Shown here one piece after another: positions 1 to 9,777 of a stretch of DNA of 64,000 bases; within the stretch, counting starts at the first letter, position 1, and each line of letters begins with the position of its first letter. The position numbers and the translations under genes were made by a program. The stretch lies in assembly GCA_033557465.1 (NCBI GenBank), contig CM066033.1, forward strand, positions 1,353,065,834 through 1,353,129,833, given 5' to 3'. Below the pieces are notes generated by a model. The model made no database searches and was not told where the DNA came from. It saw only the letters and a program-made list of their open reading frames with translations. The stretch is from Ichthyophis bannanicus (Eukaryota > Chordata > Amphibia > Gymnophiona > Ichthyophiidae).

Positions 1-1
1 C

Positions 2-514
2 GTCAATCACGGCATTCTTCTCAAAGCAGTCTATCTCCCAGGCCAAGAAAATTGCCTGGCGGACAAACTCAGCAGGATCCTCCAGCCGCACGAGTGGCGC
101 CTGGATCCCTTGGTAGTTCAGAAGCTCTTTCTAAAGTGGGGCCTCCCCACGATGGATCTTTTTGCCAGTCCTCTCAACCGGCAACTTCCTCGCTTCTGCT
201 CTCGTCAGCCACATCCCCTTCGAGTTGCGGCAGATGCTTTTCTACTCTCATGGTCGGAGAGCCTGCTGTATGCTTTTCCTCCCATCCCGCTAGTCTCTCG
301 AACTCTTTTCAAGGTTCTCCGAGACAAAGCTTCCATGATCCTGGTGGCCCCTCGCTGGCCCAGACAGCCGTGGTTTCCACTCCTGCTGCAATTAGCAGTA
401 GAGGATCCATTCCCTCTGGGGTTTCAACCGGATCTCCTCACTCAGGATCAGGGGTCTCTGCTGCACCCCAACCTCAGATCTCTCAATCTCATGGCCTGGC
501 TGCTGAGAGGGTAG
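2..514 (+). CDS. DIRS RT ORF, C-terminal part (partial)
   Basis: C-terminal end of the RT-RNase H ORF of copy A, open from the window edge to a stop at 512-514. It starts with the end of the RNase H/linker region and continues into the segment with DLFASPLN, YAFPP and a VAPRWPRQPW motif. In the DIRS-1 group this position is occupied by a Dam-like methyltransferase domain; assignment here is by position and motif style, so activity is unknown. The ORF ends MAWLLRG, matching the ends in copies G, H and I. YR overlaps the last codons in the -1 frame. Confidence 0.75.
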   Translation, partial: VNHGILLKAVYLPGQENCLADKLSRILQPHEWRLDPLVVQKLFLKWGLPTMDLFASPLNRQLPRFCSRQPHPLRVAADAFLLSWSESLLYAFPPIPLVSRTLFKVLRDKASMILVAPRWPRQPWFPLLLQLAVEDPFPLGFQPDLLTQDQGSLLHPNLRSLNLMAWLLRG

Positions 515-1551
515 TTCTTGCTCCCCTTCTCCTGCCGGCAGAGGTGGAAGAGGTCGTCCTAGCTTCTCGGCGACCTTCTACCCGCAAATGCTACGCCCTT
601 AAATGGCGTCGCTTTTCCGTTTGGTGTACCCGACAGTCTCAGGATCCCTTCTCCTGCTCGGTGTCGGTGATCTTGCAGTACTTGCTCTACCTCTCTAATC
701 TGGGACTTAAGTCCAACTCAGTCAAAGTTCACCTCAGTGCTCTTTCAGCACATCATGTGCCGGTGGACGGCAGACCTCTTTACAGCGACCCTCTCGTAGC
801 GAGGTTTCTCCGAGGTCTCCTTCTACTTAAACCACCTCTGCGCCCGCCAGCGCCTGACTGGGATCTGAATGTGGTTTTACAGCGGATCACCTGTCCGCCT
901 TTTGAACCTATGGCTACCTGTTCTCTCCGTTTTCTTTCTTGGAAAACATTGTTCCTCATAGCCCTCACTTCCGCTAGACGCGTAAGTGAATTGCAGGCCC
1001 TCGTGTCTGATCCCCCTTACACTCGGTTCTACAAAAATAGGGTAGTCCTACGGACTCACCCAAAATTTCTTCCAAAAGTGGTCTCCCCTTTTCACATCAA
1101 TCAGGAGGTGGTACTTCCGACCTTCTTTCCCAGGCCACACTCCAGCCGAGCTGAAATGGTCCTGCATACCCTGGACTGTAGAAGGGCATTGAACTTCTAC
1201 CTTGACCGTACGCGGGAGCACCGTAAAGCTGCTCAGCTTTTTGTGTCTTTTGACCCCAATAAATTGGGGCTCCCGGTCTCCAAGCGTACTCTGTCCATCT
1301 GGGTTGCTGACTGTATCGCTTGGGCTTATGGGGCAGCCGGACTCTCGTTAGAAAGTTGAGTCACGGCTCATTGTGTTCGGGCGAATGCTACGTCAGTGGC
1401 TTACCTCCGCTCTGTTCCGCTGGCAGACATCTGCCGGGCCGCTACTTGGTCTTCGAGCCAGACTTTTGCGGTCCATTACTGTCTCGAGAGGGAGTCCCGC
1501 AGGGACAGTGCTTTCGGACAGGCAATCCTCCGAAATCTCTTCGAGGTTTGA
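480..1551 (+). pseudogene. DIRS tyrosine recombinase, one in-frame UGA
   Basis: YR integrase of copy A, which should insert the circular element DNA. Recognisable parts are the N-terminal core-binding region (ALKWRRFSVWC, LGLKSNSVKVHLSAL), the first catalytic Arg in SARRVSELQAL (about 973-1005), then HCVR (the HxxR motif) and the nucleophile Tyr in VHYCL (codon 1477-1479), ending at 1549-1551. A TGA at 1357-1359 splits the frame just before HxxR, so the conceptual product lacks its catalytic C-terminus. Copy H has the same TGA. The frame is otherwise open. The true start is unclear because the frame is open far upstream over the RT ORF. Confidence 0.85.
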
Positions 1552-1687
1552 GCAACTCCTACCCTCCATCCCGGATGTGGGCTACCGGTGGGTAATAATT
1601 CAGCGAAGATTCCTTCCTTCTGTACTGCTGAGCTAGAGGGAGCTCATTTTTGTGCTTAGGGTCTCCGGTAGCCTTAAGCTTGGGAGT

Positions 1688-1785
1688 CCCATATGTGAGG
1701 ACTGACTTCCTGCTTGGTCCTGGAGAAAGCGTAGTTACTCACCTGTAACAGGTGTTCTCCAGGAGCAGCAGGAATCAGTCCTCAC
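1688..1785 (+). repeat. Internal complementary region (ICR), copy A
   Basis: About 98 bp. The left half is the reverse complement of the element's outer 5' end (CCATATGTGAGGACTGACTT, then the CTTGGTCCTGGAGA end). The right half is the reverse complement of the outer 3' end (TTACTCACCTGTAACAGG onward). It therefore matches the joined ends of a circle, as in DIRS-1. Confidence 0.8.
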
Positions 1786-1870
1786 AACCCTCCCTCCTCC
1801 CCTTGGAGTTGCAATCATCTGCTTAAGTTTTTTTGCAAATTTTTATGCTGTCTTTTAGCTAGGTCATCAG

Positions 1871-2055
1871 ACTGGCTAAGATGGCACCCTTGGGCGGGAA
1901 GGAGACCGCGCATGCGCGCTGCAATTCCCAAAGGCTTTCTTTGAAAGCTGGGGAAAATTGCTCCGCGAGGGCTCCGTCGGCGCCGACGTCACCCGTATGT
2001 GAGGACTGATTCCTGCTGCTCCTGGAGAACACCTGTTACAGGTGAGTAACTACGC
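1871..2055 (+). repeat. 3' inverted terminal repeat, copy A
   Basis: Matches the inverted 5' ITRs of copies C and H. It contains the palindrome GTCGGCGCCGAC, then TGTGAGGACTGATTCCTGCT, and ends CAGGTGAGTAACTACGCT. Confidence 0.85.
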
Positions 2056-2696
2056 TATATCGTTCCATGGTGAGACCGCACCTTGAATATTGTGTGCAAT
2101 TCTGGTCGCCGTATCTTAAAAAGGATATAGCGTTATTAGAAAAGCTTCAGAGAAGAGCCACCAAAATGGTAAAGGGGATGGAAGGATACTCCTATGAAGA
2201 AAGGCTAAAAAGGTTAGGGCTCTTTAACCTGGAAAAGAGACAGCTGAGGGGAGATATGATAGAAGTCTATAAATTAATGAATGGAGTGGAACGGGTAAAC
2301 GTAGATCGATTGTTTACATTATCAGAATATAGAAAGACTAGGGGACATGCAATGAAGCTACAGGGTAAACTATTTAAGACTAATAAAAGAAAATATTTTT
2401 TCACTCAACGTGTAATCAAACTCTGGAATTTGTTACCCGGAGGATGTAGTTAAGGCTGTTAGTGTAGCTGGGTTTAAAAAAGGTTTGGACAAGTTCCTGG
2501 AGGAAAGGTCCATAAACCATTATTAAGAAGGGACCCAGGATATCAATGCTTGACCCAGTAGAAGCATTGTGGAACGTGTGTCTTTTGGGGAAACTGCTAG
2601 GTACGTATGACCTAGATTGGCCACTGTTGGAAACAGGATACTGGGCTTGATGGACCTTGGTCTGACCCAGTATGGCATATCTTATGTTCTTATGTA
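2056..2696 (+). pseudogene. CR1 LINE 3' fragment (ORF2 C-terminus and 3' UTR)
   Basis: Encodes the C-terminal thumb and tail region of a CR1-clade reverse transcriptase ([55 protein letters not shown]). One extra C in the run at about 2436-2440 shifts the frame at LLPGG. The 3' UTR ends in the CR1-style ATGTTCTTATG tail. The left edge is the end of DIRS copy A. Matching sequence occurs in the complete 3' end of the minus-strand CR1 at 36577-37200. Confidence 0.85.
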
Positions 2697-3433
2697 AGAC
2701 AGAGAAGTACATAGATGAGACCTACAGGGATGTAGTCCTGAGGTTCGACCTCCAGTGTGGCAGCATCCCTGTTGCCATGGAGGAGAGAGGTCATGTGACA
2801 GGAGAGCATCACCCTGGTGTGGCAGGAAGTGATCTTATAGCTAGGACCTGTCCTTCAGGTGATGTAAAACCTTCTTTCACTGAGGAAGTTTCTCTAAGGC
2901 CATGTGCCCATGAAGGAAGGGTTAGGACTGCCGTTATAGTTGGTGATTCGATCATTAGGCATGTAGATAGCTGGGTGGCTAGTGGATATGATGATCGCTT
3001 GATAACATGCCTGCCTGGTGTGAAGGTAGTGGACCTCACACGCCACCTAGACAAGGTCTTAGATAGTGCTGGGGAGGCGTCTGCTGTCTTGGAACATGTC
3101 GGTACCAATTACATAGGAAAATGTGGTAGGGAGGTTCTGGAGGCTAAATTTAGGCTTTTAGGTAGGAAGTTAAAATCCAGAACTTCCATGGTAGCATTCT
3201 CAGAAATGTTTCCTGTTCCACATGCAGGACCCAAAAGGCAGGCAGAGCTCCAGAGTCTCAATGAATGGATGAGACAATGGTGCAAAGATGAGAGTTTTGG
3301 ATTTGTTAGGAACTGGGGAACATTCTGGGGAAAGAAGGGGCTCCTCCGAAGGTATGGGCTTCACGTTATCCGGGATTGAACCAGGCTGCTGGCATTGACC
3401 TTTAAAAAGGAGATAGAACAGCTTTTAAACTAG
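2697..3433 (+). pseudogene. CR1 ORF1 remnant with SGNH esterase-like domain
   Basis: Related to the ORF1 at 40589-39729 on the minus strand. CR1 ORF1 proteins are known to carry an SGNH-hydrolase (esterase) domain. The GDS motif with the likely nucleophile Ser is present (VGDSIIRHVDSW). The later block reads GTNYIG where the other copy has GTNDIG, and RRYGLHV where it has RRDGLHL, so the likely catalytic Asp of the Asp-x-x-His pair is lost. A TGA at 3377-3379 replaces the Gly of RDGTRLL, and the frame then runs on to 3433. The zinc-motif N-terminus is missing. Confidence 0.8.
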
Positions 3434-3631
3434 ATAAAGGGGAGCGCCGATAGTCGCCCAAGAGCTCATGGTTCTGAACAATGTATCCTTGAAGGATACT
3501 ACCAAAAAAAATCAAGTTAGGGCACATCATCAGAGAAGTTCCAATAAAGACAAAGGTAGCCCAAATGCCCTTGAGTATAGAGCAGACAGAGCTTAAAGAT
3601 TCCAAATTACCCCTTCCTACCGATAACATAG

Positions 3632-4054
3632 TAAATGACGGCAGATAAAGACCAGTATGGTCCATCTAGTCTGCCCAGTAAAATGACAAGAGTAGGTGCA
3701 CCTGCTGCTCCGTACAGGCCACCCCATGTCTTTGTTTTAGAGGTGAACCCACCGCTCCGTATAGGACACTCCTCTATGTTGAGAAATTAGATAGTTATGT
3801 TTATTTAGATTTTATCCTGTTGCTGTAAAGGGATCCACTGTGTCTATCCCATGCCATTTTGAATTCTGCCACTGTATTTGTCCCCACCACTTCCATCGGG
3901 AGGGCATTCCAAGCATCCACCACCCTTTCAGTAAAAAAGTATTTCCTGATATTGCCTTTCAATTTACCCCCTTGCAGCTTCATGTTATGCCCTCTAGTTT
4001 TACAGCTTCCCTGTCTTTGGAAGAGGTTTGTTTGTTCATTATTTCTCTTTAATA
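3632..4054 (-). mobile_element. CR1-like LINE 3' fragment nested in CR1
   Basis: Opposite-strand insert between ORF1 and ORF2 of the surrounding CR1. On the minus strand it encodes a CR1-type C-terminal tail (KLKGNIRKYFFTERVVDAWN, then ALPMEVVGTNTVAEFKMAWD) at 3983-3801, followed by a short 3' UTR. It is a different subfamily from the host copy. Edges are approximate and I could not define a clear target-site duplication. Confidence 0.7.
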
Positions 4055-5006
4055 AACAGATTAATAAGAATAAAATACAGTCTCTAAAAAGCTTGTATGC
4101 AAATGCTAGAAGTCCATAAATGAGATGGGAGAGTTAGACTATATAGCACTAAATGAGAAGTTAGATATGATTGGTATCTCAGAGACAAGGTGGAAGGAGG
4201 ACAACCAGTGGGAAGCTGTGATACCGGGTTACAAACTATATCGTAATAATAGAGCTGATCAAATTGGTGGAGGGGTTGCGCTCTGTTAGGGCATTGAGTC
4301 ACAAAGGATTAAAGTTCTACAGGAAACAAAATTCACTATAGAATCTCTATGGATTGAAATTCCATGTAAAAAGGGGAAAGCGATGGCAGTGGGGTTGTAC
4401 TATCGACCGCCTGGCCAGAATGAACTAATGGATGATAAATTGCTCAAAGAAATCATGGAAGCTAACAAAAGTTACAGAACAGTAATAATGGGTGATTTCA
4501 ATTACCCCGGTATTGACTGTGTCAGTGTCATGGCAGGACATGCTAGGGAGATAAAGTTTCTAGATGAAATAAAAGACTGCTTCTTGGAGCAGCTGGCTCA
4601 TGAACCGACCATAGAGGGAGCCATTTTGGACTTGGTCCTTAGTGGAACACCAGATCTGGTGCAAGAGATAAGGGTGTTGGTGCCACTTGGCAATAGTGAT
4701 CATAGACTGATCGCATTTGATATAATTAATGGAGGAGGGACGGTAAAGAAATCCACATTCCTACCTTTTAACTTTCAAAAGGGAGACTATGACAAAAAGA
4801 GGAAAATAGTTAAGAAAAAACTAAAAGGATCAGTTGAAAAGGTTAAAGACTTACATCAAGCTTGGGTGTTTAAAAATATGATCTTGGAAGCCCAGATCAG
4901 CTGTATTCCACGCTTTAAGAAAAGTGGAAGGAAGTCCACAAAACTGCCAGCATGGCTTAAAGGTGAGGTCAGAGAGGCTGTTCTTGCCAAAAAAGCATCT
5001 TTCTAA
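4055..5006 (+). pseudogene. CR1 ORF2 endonuclease region (APE-type)
   Basis: N-terminal endonuclease of CR1 ORF2, which would nick the target for target-primed reverse transcription. Visible AP-endonuclease motifs are LYANARS (Asn), IGISETRWKED (Glu), MGDFNYPGID (Asp/Asn) and LGNSDHRLIAFD (Ser-Asp-His). A small deletion creates a stop near 4287-4289 in the GGGVAL block, and codons are lost after YANARS. The frame is open from 4383 to 5006, where it meets unrelated DNA just after AVLAKKASF. The RT that should follow is missing up to about 5293. Confidence 0.8.
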
Positions 5007-5292
5007 CAAAAACAAAAACCAAACCCACAAGTAGATCCCCATTTAACACAACATTTTTGTCGGAAGAGGCTGGAGGCGACTGAAATGAAGTCCCAGTCAC
5101 ACCAGGCAACCTGTTCCCTTTTTTTATATATAAAGCGCGAAAACGCTGTACTTAGCTTATAAAAATAGTCCAGTGAGATTTCATTCATAAAGTCTTCTCT
5201 TCTTAAAGCGGTCAGGTAGTCAGTCCACGACGTACGTTTCGGGCCATAGGCCCTGTTTCAAGTGTTCATGCTCCTCAAAACATACCGCTGTA
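5007..5292 (-). mobile_element. Penelope-like terminal fragment (probable), in CR1
   Basis: Unrelated to the flanking CR1. On the minus strand, 5265-5222 reads CTTGAAAC, AGGGCC, loop TAT, GGCCC, GAAAC and a GTC context. This is the same architecture as 54257-54297 and resembles the hammerhead motif of Penelope pseudo-LTRs. No coding sequence is visible. Family assignment rests on that motif and on its resemblance to the second copy. Confidence 0.5.
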
Positions 5293-6121
5293 TGGAATAA
5301 CTACTGAGGTTATCGAATTTGCAGATGATACAAAGGTATTTAAGGTTGTTAAAACCCAAGAGGATTGTGGAAAATTGCAAGAGGATCTTGATAAATTGGA
5401 AGATTTGGCATCCAAATGGCAGATGAAATTTAATGTGGACAAGTGCAAAGTTATGCACCTAGGAAAGAACAACCCAAAGTATGGTTACACGATGCAAGGT
5501 TCCACACTGGGAACCACCTCCCAGGAAAAAGATTTAGGCGTTATCATAGATAACAAGTTAAAACCCTCTGCCCAATGTGCAGCGGCGGCCAAGAGAGCAA
5601 ATAGAATGCTATGTATGATAAGAAAAGGAATGGAAAATAAAAGAAAGGATATTATAACGCACCTTGAATATTGTGTACAATTCTGGTCGACGTATCTTAA
5701 AAAGGATATTTCGTTATTAGAATAGGTAAAGAGAAGTGCTGCCAAAATGGTAAAGTGGATGGAAGGATACTCCTATGAAGAGAGGCTAAAAAGGTTAGGG
5801 CTCTTCATCCTGGAAAAGAGATGGCTGAGGGGAGATATGATAGAGATCTATAAATTAATTAATGGAATGGAATGGTTAAACAAAGATCGATTGTTTACGG
5901 CATCAGAATATAAAAAGACTAGGGGACATGCAATGAAGCTACAGGGTAACCTATTTAAGACTAATAAGAGAAAATATTTTTTCACTCAATGTGTAATCAG
6001 ATTCTGGAATTTGTTACCGGAGGATGTGGTAAAAACTGTTAGTGTAGCTGTGTTTAAAAAAGGTTTGGACAAGTTCCTGGAGGAAAGGTCCATAAGAGGG
6101 ACCCGGGATGTCACTGCTTGA
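5293..6121 (+). pseudogene. CR1 ORF2 RT, C-terminal part
   Basis: Resumes at EVIEFADDTKVFKVV, so the catalytic FADD box is present but the upstream RT palm motifs are gone. The frame runs through WQMKFNVDKCKVMHLGKN. An in-frame loss of a few codons precedes [14 protein letters not shown] at about 5723-5725 replaces the residue after LLE, and the same frame continues to 6121 ([20 protein letters not shown]). The 3' UTR with the CR1 ATCTTATATTCTTATG tail follows to 6263. Non-functional remnant. Confidence 0.8.
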
Positions 6122-6263
6122 CCCAATACAAGCATTGAGGAACCTGTGTCTTTTGGGGAAATGGCTAGGTAGTTATGGCCTAGATTGGCCACTGTTGGAG
6201 ACAGGATATTGGGCTTGATGGTCCTTGGTCTGACCCAGTATGGCATATCTTATATTCTTATGG

Positions 6264-6599
6264 GATGGGTGGGGTGAGGAGTAGGGTGGGCATGGACTTA
6301 AGTGTCCCTGGCCATTAGACCTTCTGTGAACTGAGGGCACTCTCAGATATCTAATTTAAAGGCTAATGATTCCTAAAATCTATAGTCAACAGTTGAAGAT
6401 TATCAAAAAACAGGCAATTGTAAAGTTTGAAAACCTTAACTGAGTGGGTAGTCTCTTGAAGTTTTGATGAGCAGACTGGTTCAGGTATTTGGTCAGTTGT
6501 AGAGCTGATTCAATTCAGTTATCCACACCCTGTGAAGCTGGCTTGTAACAGACAATGAAAACTGAAATATTCAAATTGAAATCTTACTTCTATGTATCA
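6264..6599. other. No feature recognised
   Basis: AT-leaning sequence between the CR1 3' tail and an L2-like fragment. I see no ORF, repeat boundary or RNA gene. Confidence 0.5.
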
Positions 6600-7327
6600 C
6601 TATTAAACGCTCTTTCCACTCCCTCCGCTGAATCAGTTCAGTCTACCCATTCCTTCCCACTTCCGCTCTGACTACCTTACTCGTGTCTCTTGTTCTTGGA
6701 TTACTACAAACCCTTTTCTTTCTGGTCTTCCTCTGTATGAAATAAAGCTTTTGCAAGTCATCCAAAATACTGCTACCAAACTACTCTTTTCTGCCTCTCG
6801 CTCGGATCACGTCACCCTCTTAGTCCTCTGGCTTCACTAGCTCCCAGTCCAGTACAGAGTCCATTTCAAAATTCTTATTTTGTTCCATAAAGCACGCCAC
6901 ATCGGCATATCTCACTACCTCTCCTCACTAATTATTCTGCACACACCGCACCGTACCCTCAGCTCCATTTACATGAACCACCTTCACCTCACTAACGCTT
7001 CCCTGGCTCACCTTGAATTTTCTCGCCACTCTGCATTTTATTTCCTCGGCCCCTCTCTTTGGACCAACCTCCCACTCCATCCTCCGCCTCGATCTCTCTT
7101 TTTCCAGTCTTAGGTCATCATTCAACACCCACCTTTTCAAAGAGGCCTTCAATCTGTCACTCTGATTGCTCCCACTTTCCTGTCCTCTTTTTCTCCTCTA
7201 CTCTTTTTTTGTATGTGTGCTCCTTCCTTTTCTATGATTTATTGGAGTTCCTTTCTAACATTTAAATGAACAATTTTTTATATTGTAAACTGGACTGGTG
7301 TCCCCACAAAGGGCTGTATATCAAGTT
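6600..7327 (+). mobile_element. L2 LINE 3' fragment (decayed)
   Basis: Pyrimidine-rich sequence whose frames give L2-type RT C-terminal pieces: SRHPLSPLASLAP corresponds to SPRDHVTPLLFHLHWLPV of the intact L2 copy, and then come remnants of the AAPALWNALPPSLR block. The 3' UTR ends in a GGCTGTATATCAAG tail at 7326. DIRS copy B begins immediately after. Many stops and shifts. Confidence 0.65.
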
Positions 7328-7495
7328 ATCTCCAGGAACAAGCAGGAATGTAGTCATCACATATGGGTAATGTCGGTACCGACGGAGCCTGCACGGGAAC
7401 GCTCCCCAGCGTCCAATTAGGAAGCTTTTGGGAGGATCCCACAGCGCCTGTGTGCTGCCTTCCCGCCTTTCCAAACTGCCTCTCTCCAGTTCTTC
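7328..7495 (+). repeat. 5' inverted terminal repeat, copy B
   Basis: Matches the 5' ITR of copy G and, inverted, the 3' ITR at 46219-46408. It carries the 12-bp palindrome GTCGGTACCGAC (family 1 has GTCGGCGCCGAC) and ends near CAGTTCTTCG. Confidence 0.8.
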
Positions 7496-7581
7496 GTTTT
7501 CCGCGGAGCCAGCAGGTCGTGTTCCTGTCACCGCAGAAAATTTTCTTCTTTTTTGTGGTCGAGTCTGCCTTCCTCAACGCT

Positions 7582-7870
7582 TTATCTTTATCTTTATCTT
7601 TATTAAAACACTTGATAGACCGCCCAGGCCGAAGCATCAGGGCGGTGTACAATCATAAAAATTGACGACTGCTAATAAAAAGAAAGAAAGGAACGCCATA
7701 AAATAATAGGACAGAAGGAGAGACAGTAAAGGACATAGCGGACAGCTGGGGTGCAGGAAGGGTGAAGGGAAGCAAGAGGAGGAGAAAGGGAAGGGACATG
7801 GAGGAGAAGGGGAAGGGGAGGCGCGGCTAGGGAGTAGGAGAAAGGGAAGGGACATGGAGGAGAAAAAAAA
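7582..7870 (-). mobile_element. Unclassified retroposon tail inserted in copy B leader
   Basis: Absent from the matching leader of copy G. On the minus strand it ends GGGCGGTCTATCAAG, TGTTTTAATAAAG and an (AAAGAT)n tail, typical of a LINE or SINE 3' end. The purine-rich remainder contains a direct duplication of a GGGAAGGGACATGGAGGAGA unit (about 7789-7863). Confidence 0.5.
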
Positions 7871-7945
7871 AATTCTTAGTATTTTTTCCTTTTCTTTTCA
7901 GGTGCACACACCATTTTGGGCCTTAGGCCCAGGATTTTTTCCACA

Positions 7946-9777
7946 ATGGAGAAACCCTCCTTGGGTTTTAAAAAGTGCACCAAGTGTGGCGGTACCATCT
8001 CCGTCACCGACACCCATGAGAGGTGTCTGAAATGTTTAGGTCCTGACCATCTCGGAATGTATGGCCTGTGCCATGATGTCCAAGAGAGGTCGACAGAACC
8101 GAGCTGCCAAGCTCAGTACCCTGTTTCCCTCTGATGCAGCTTCGGTGGCATCGATGCCTTCCAGGGCTTCGTCTTCCTCCCGTGGATCTCAGGTAGCTAA
8201 ACATAAGTCTAGCCGGTCCTCAAAGGGTAGATCTCCTTCTAAGCATCGAGATGCCTCTGGCGTTGCCCTTGAGGATTCTGCACCGGAAAAATTGCCCCGG
8301 CGGGAGGCTTCGACTTCCAAAGCATTATTGGGGCTCCAGGATGTTCTCGAGGCCTTGACCTTGGCAGAAATACTGGTGCCATGCTCTGGGGTACCAGCGG
8401 TCTTCTCCGGTATTGACATACAGGCATCGGCAGCGTCGATAGACCAGAGAATCCTGGCTATAGAGCGCAGTCTGGCGGCTCTCCTTGCGGTGTCGACGCC
8501 CTCGGAACCGCGACAGACAATCCAACCAGTACCCGCACCGGTATTGGTACCGGTACCGATAGCATCGACATCGACATCAGTGTCTGCCTTGCAGGTACCC
8601 AGTCATCCGATGCCTTCCGGTACCGATTACTCCCGGTACCGACTTCGGTCGGTACGGGTATTGGGCTCTTAAAGAGCATCCGGACAGACGGTACTTCGAG
8701 TCCTCAGAGGAATCTGAGGATTCTGACACTTCTGTCGATGCAGGAATGCTTCTCCCAGAGGAGCCCTCCTCCCCTAAGTGTAGGATGTCTCCTCAAGAGG
8801 CTATTTCCTTTCAGGATTTTATCAGGGAGGTGGCTCGGGCTCTGTCCATTACTGTTGCCCCTGAAACAGAGCCCAGAACAAAGGAGTTGGAAATTTTATA
8901 GTATCCCAAAACTCCCAAGGAGGCAGCTACCTTGCCCATTCATGAGATTCTGCATGATCTCATGTTAAGAATGTGGGAGACACCTCTTACCACCTCTCCT
9001 CATTCTCGTAGACTGAATACTCTGTATCGAGTCCCTCCTTGTCCTGGTTTCCAAAAATCTCAGCTTCCTCACCACTCTACTGTAGTGGAATCAGCTATGA
9101 GAAGGATCAAGAGTGCAAAGAGGCATGCCTCTAATCCTCCAGGATGTGAGTGCAGAACTCTGGATGCTTTTGGACGTCGTGTCTTCCAAGCTTCCATGCT
9201 TTCTGCCAGGATCAGTTCCTATAGTCTATACATGGGAATGTTCCTGAAGGAGGTCACAGGTGATTTAGAGGCTTTGAGTCCTGTTCTTCCTGAGGATAGA
9301 AGACAGGATTTTCTCACATTGGTCAAACACGCCCAAGATGTTTCTGAATTTGTCAACCGTGCAGCTTTTGACTGTTTTGAGTGCATTAGCAGAACCTCTG
9401 CCATTGCCATAGGTGCACGTAGAATTGCTTGGTTCCAGGCATCTGATCTGGAGCTCTGGGTACAAGACAAATTGGGAAATATCCCTTGTACTGGTGAGAA
9501 CCTGTTTGGTAGAGATTGACAGGAAAAAGCCAATGAGTTGGATGCTGGTAACTCCACCTTGGATAGATTATCCAAGTCCACAGCTGATCCTGCTAGAAAG
9601 AAATCTTTCAAGAAACCATTCTTTTCTAAGAAGAAAAGATATTATCCTGCTTATGCTCAGCAGGGACGTTCTGCAGGTCAGCTTGTCAGGAAAAGTCAGC
9701 AACCACCCAAACAGAAGAAAGCAAAGACTGCTAAGCCTCAGCCGTCCCAGCAGTCTCAGCCTCCACAAGGACTTTGA
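7946..9777 (+). pseudogene. DIRS gag (family 2), broken
   Basis: Structural, presumably RNA-binding protein of copy B. ATG at 7946 opens MEKPSLGFKKCTKCGG. The zinc motif runs CTKC, then CLKCLGPDH, then ECMAC. One base change in length near 8055 shifts the frame at the third Cys pair. A long Ser/Pro/Thr/Val-rich middle (to about 8672) is followed by a helical core (HEILHDLMLRMWETP, YRVPPCPGFQKSQLPHHS, SYSLYMGMFLKE, VNRAAFDCFECISRTSA). A TGA at 9517-9519 replaces the Trp of DWQEKANE. The C-terminus is basic (KKPFFSKKKRYYPAY) and Gln/Pro-rich, ending at 9777. Confidence 0.8.

Larger units (their letters stand above)
1..2055 (+). mobile_element. DIRS retrotransposon copy A, 3' part (family 1)
   Basis: The window opens inside the RNase H end of a DIRS-type element. 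Methyltransferase-like domain, YR, ICR and 3' ITR follow in the usual order; the 5' two thirds lie outside. Protein and ITR sequence resemble copies H, C and D, and H most closely (both have PPYTRFYKN and HSSRAEM where C has SYTRFYRN and HASRAEM). The 3' end joins CR1 sequence at about 2056, so A probably inserted into a CR1. End position is good to about 5 bp. Confidence 0.9.
2697..6263 (+). mobile_element. CR1 LINE, 5'-truncated and interrupted
   Basis: Second CR1 in the same orientation, starting inside ORF1 and abutting the 3' tail of the previous fragment. Order: ORF1 remnant, spacer, endonuclease half of ORF2, then the RT C-terminus and a 3' tail ending near 6263. It is interrupted at 3632-4054 by an opposite-strand CR1-like fragment. 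At 5007-5292 Penelope-like DNA replaces about 1 kb of RT coding sequence, including the palm up to just before the FADD motif. Confidence 0.85.

Noticed and set aside
7870..7901. Polypyrimidine tract followed by CAG before gag of copy B, as a real 3' splice site
   Set aside because: It lies next to an inserted retroposon and the equivalent tract in copy G differs; no donor partner is evident upstream.
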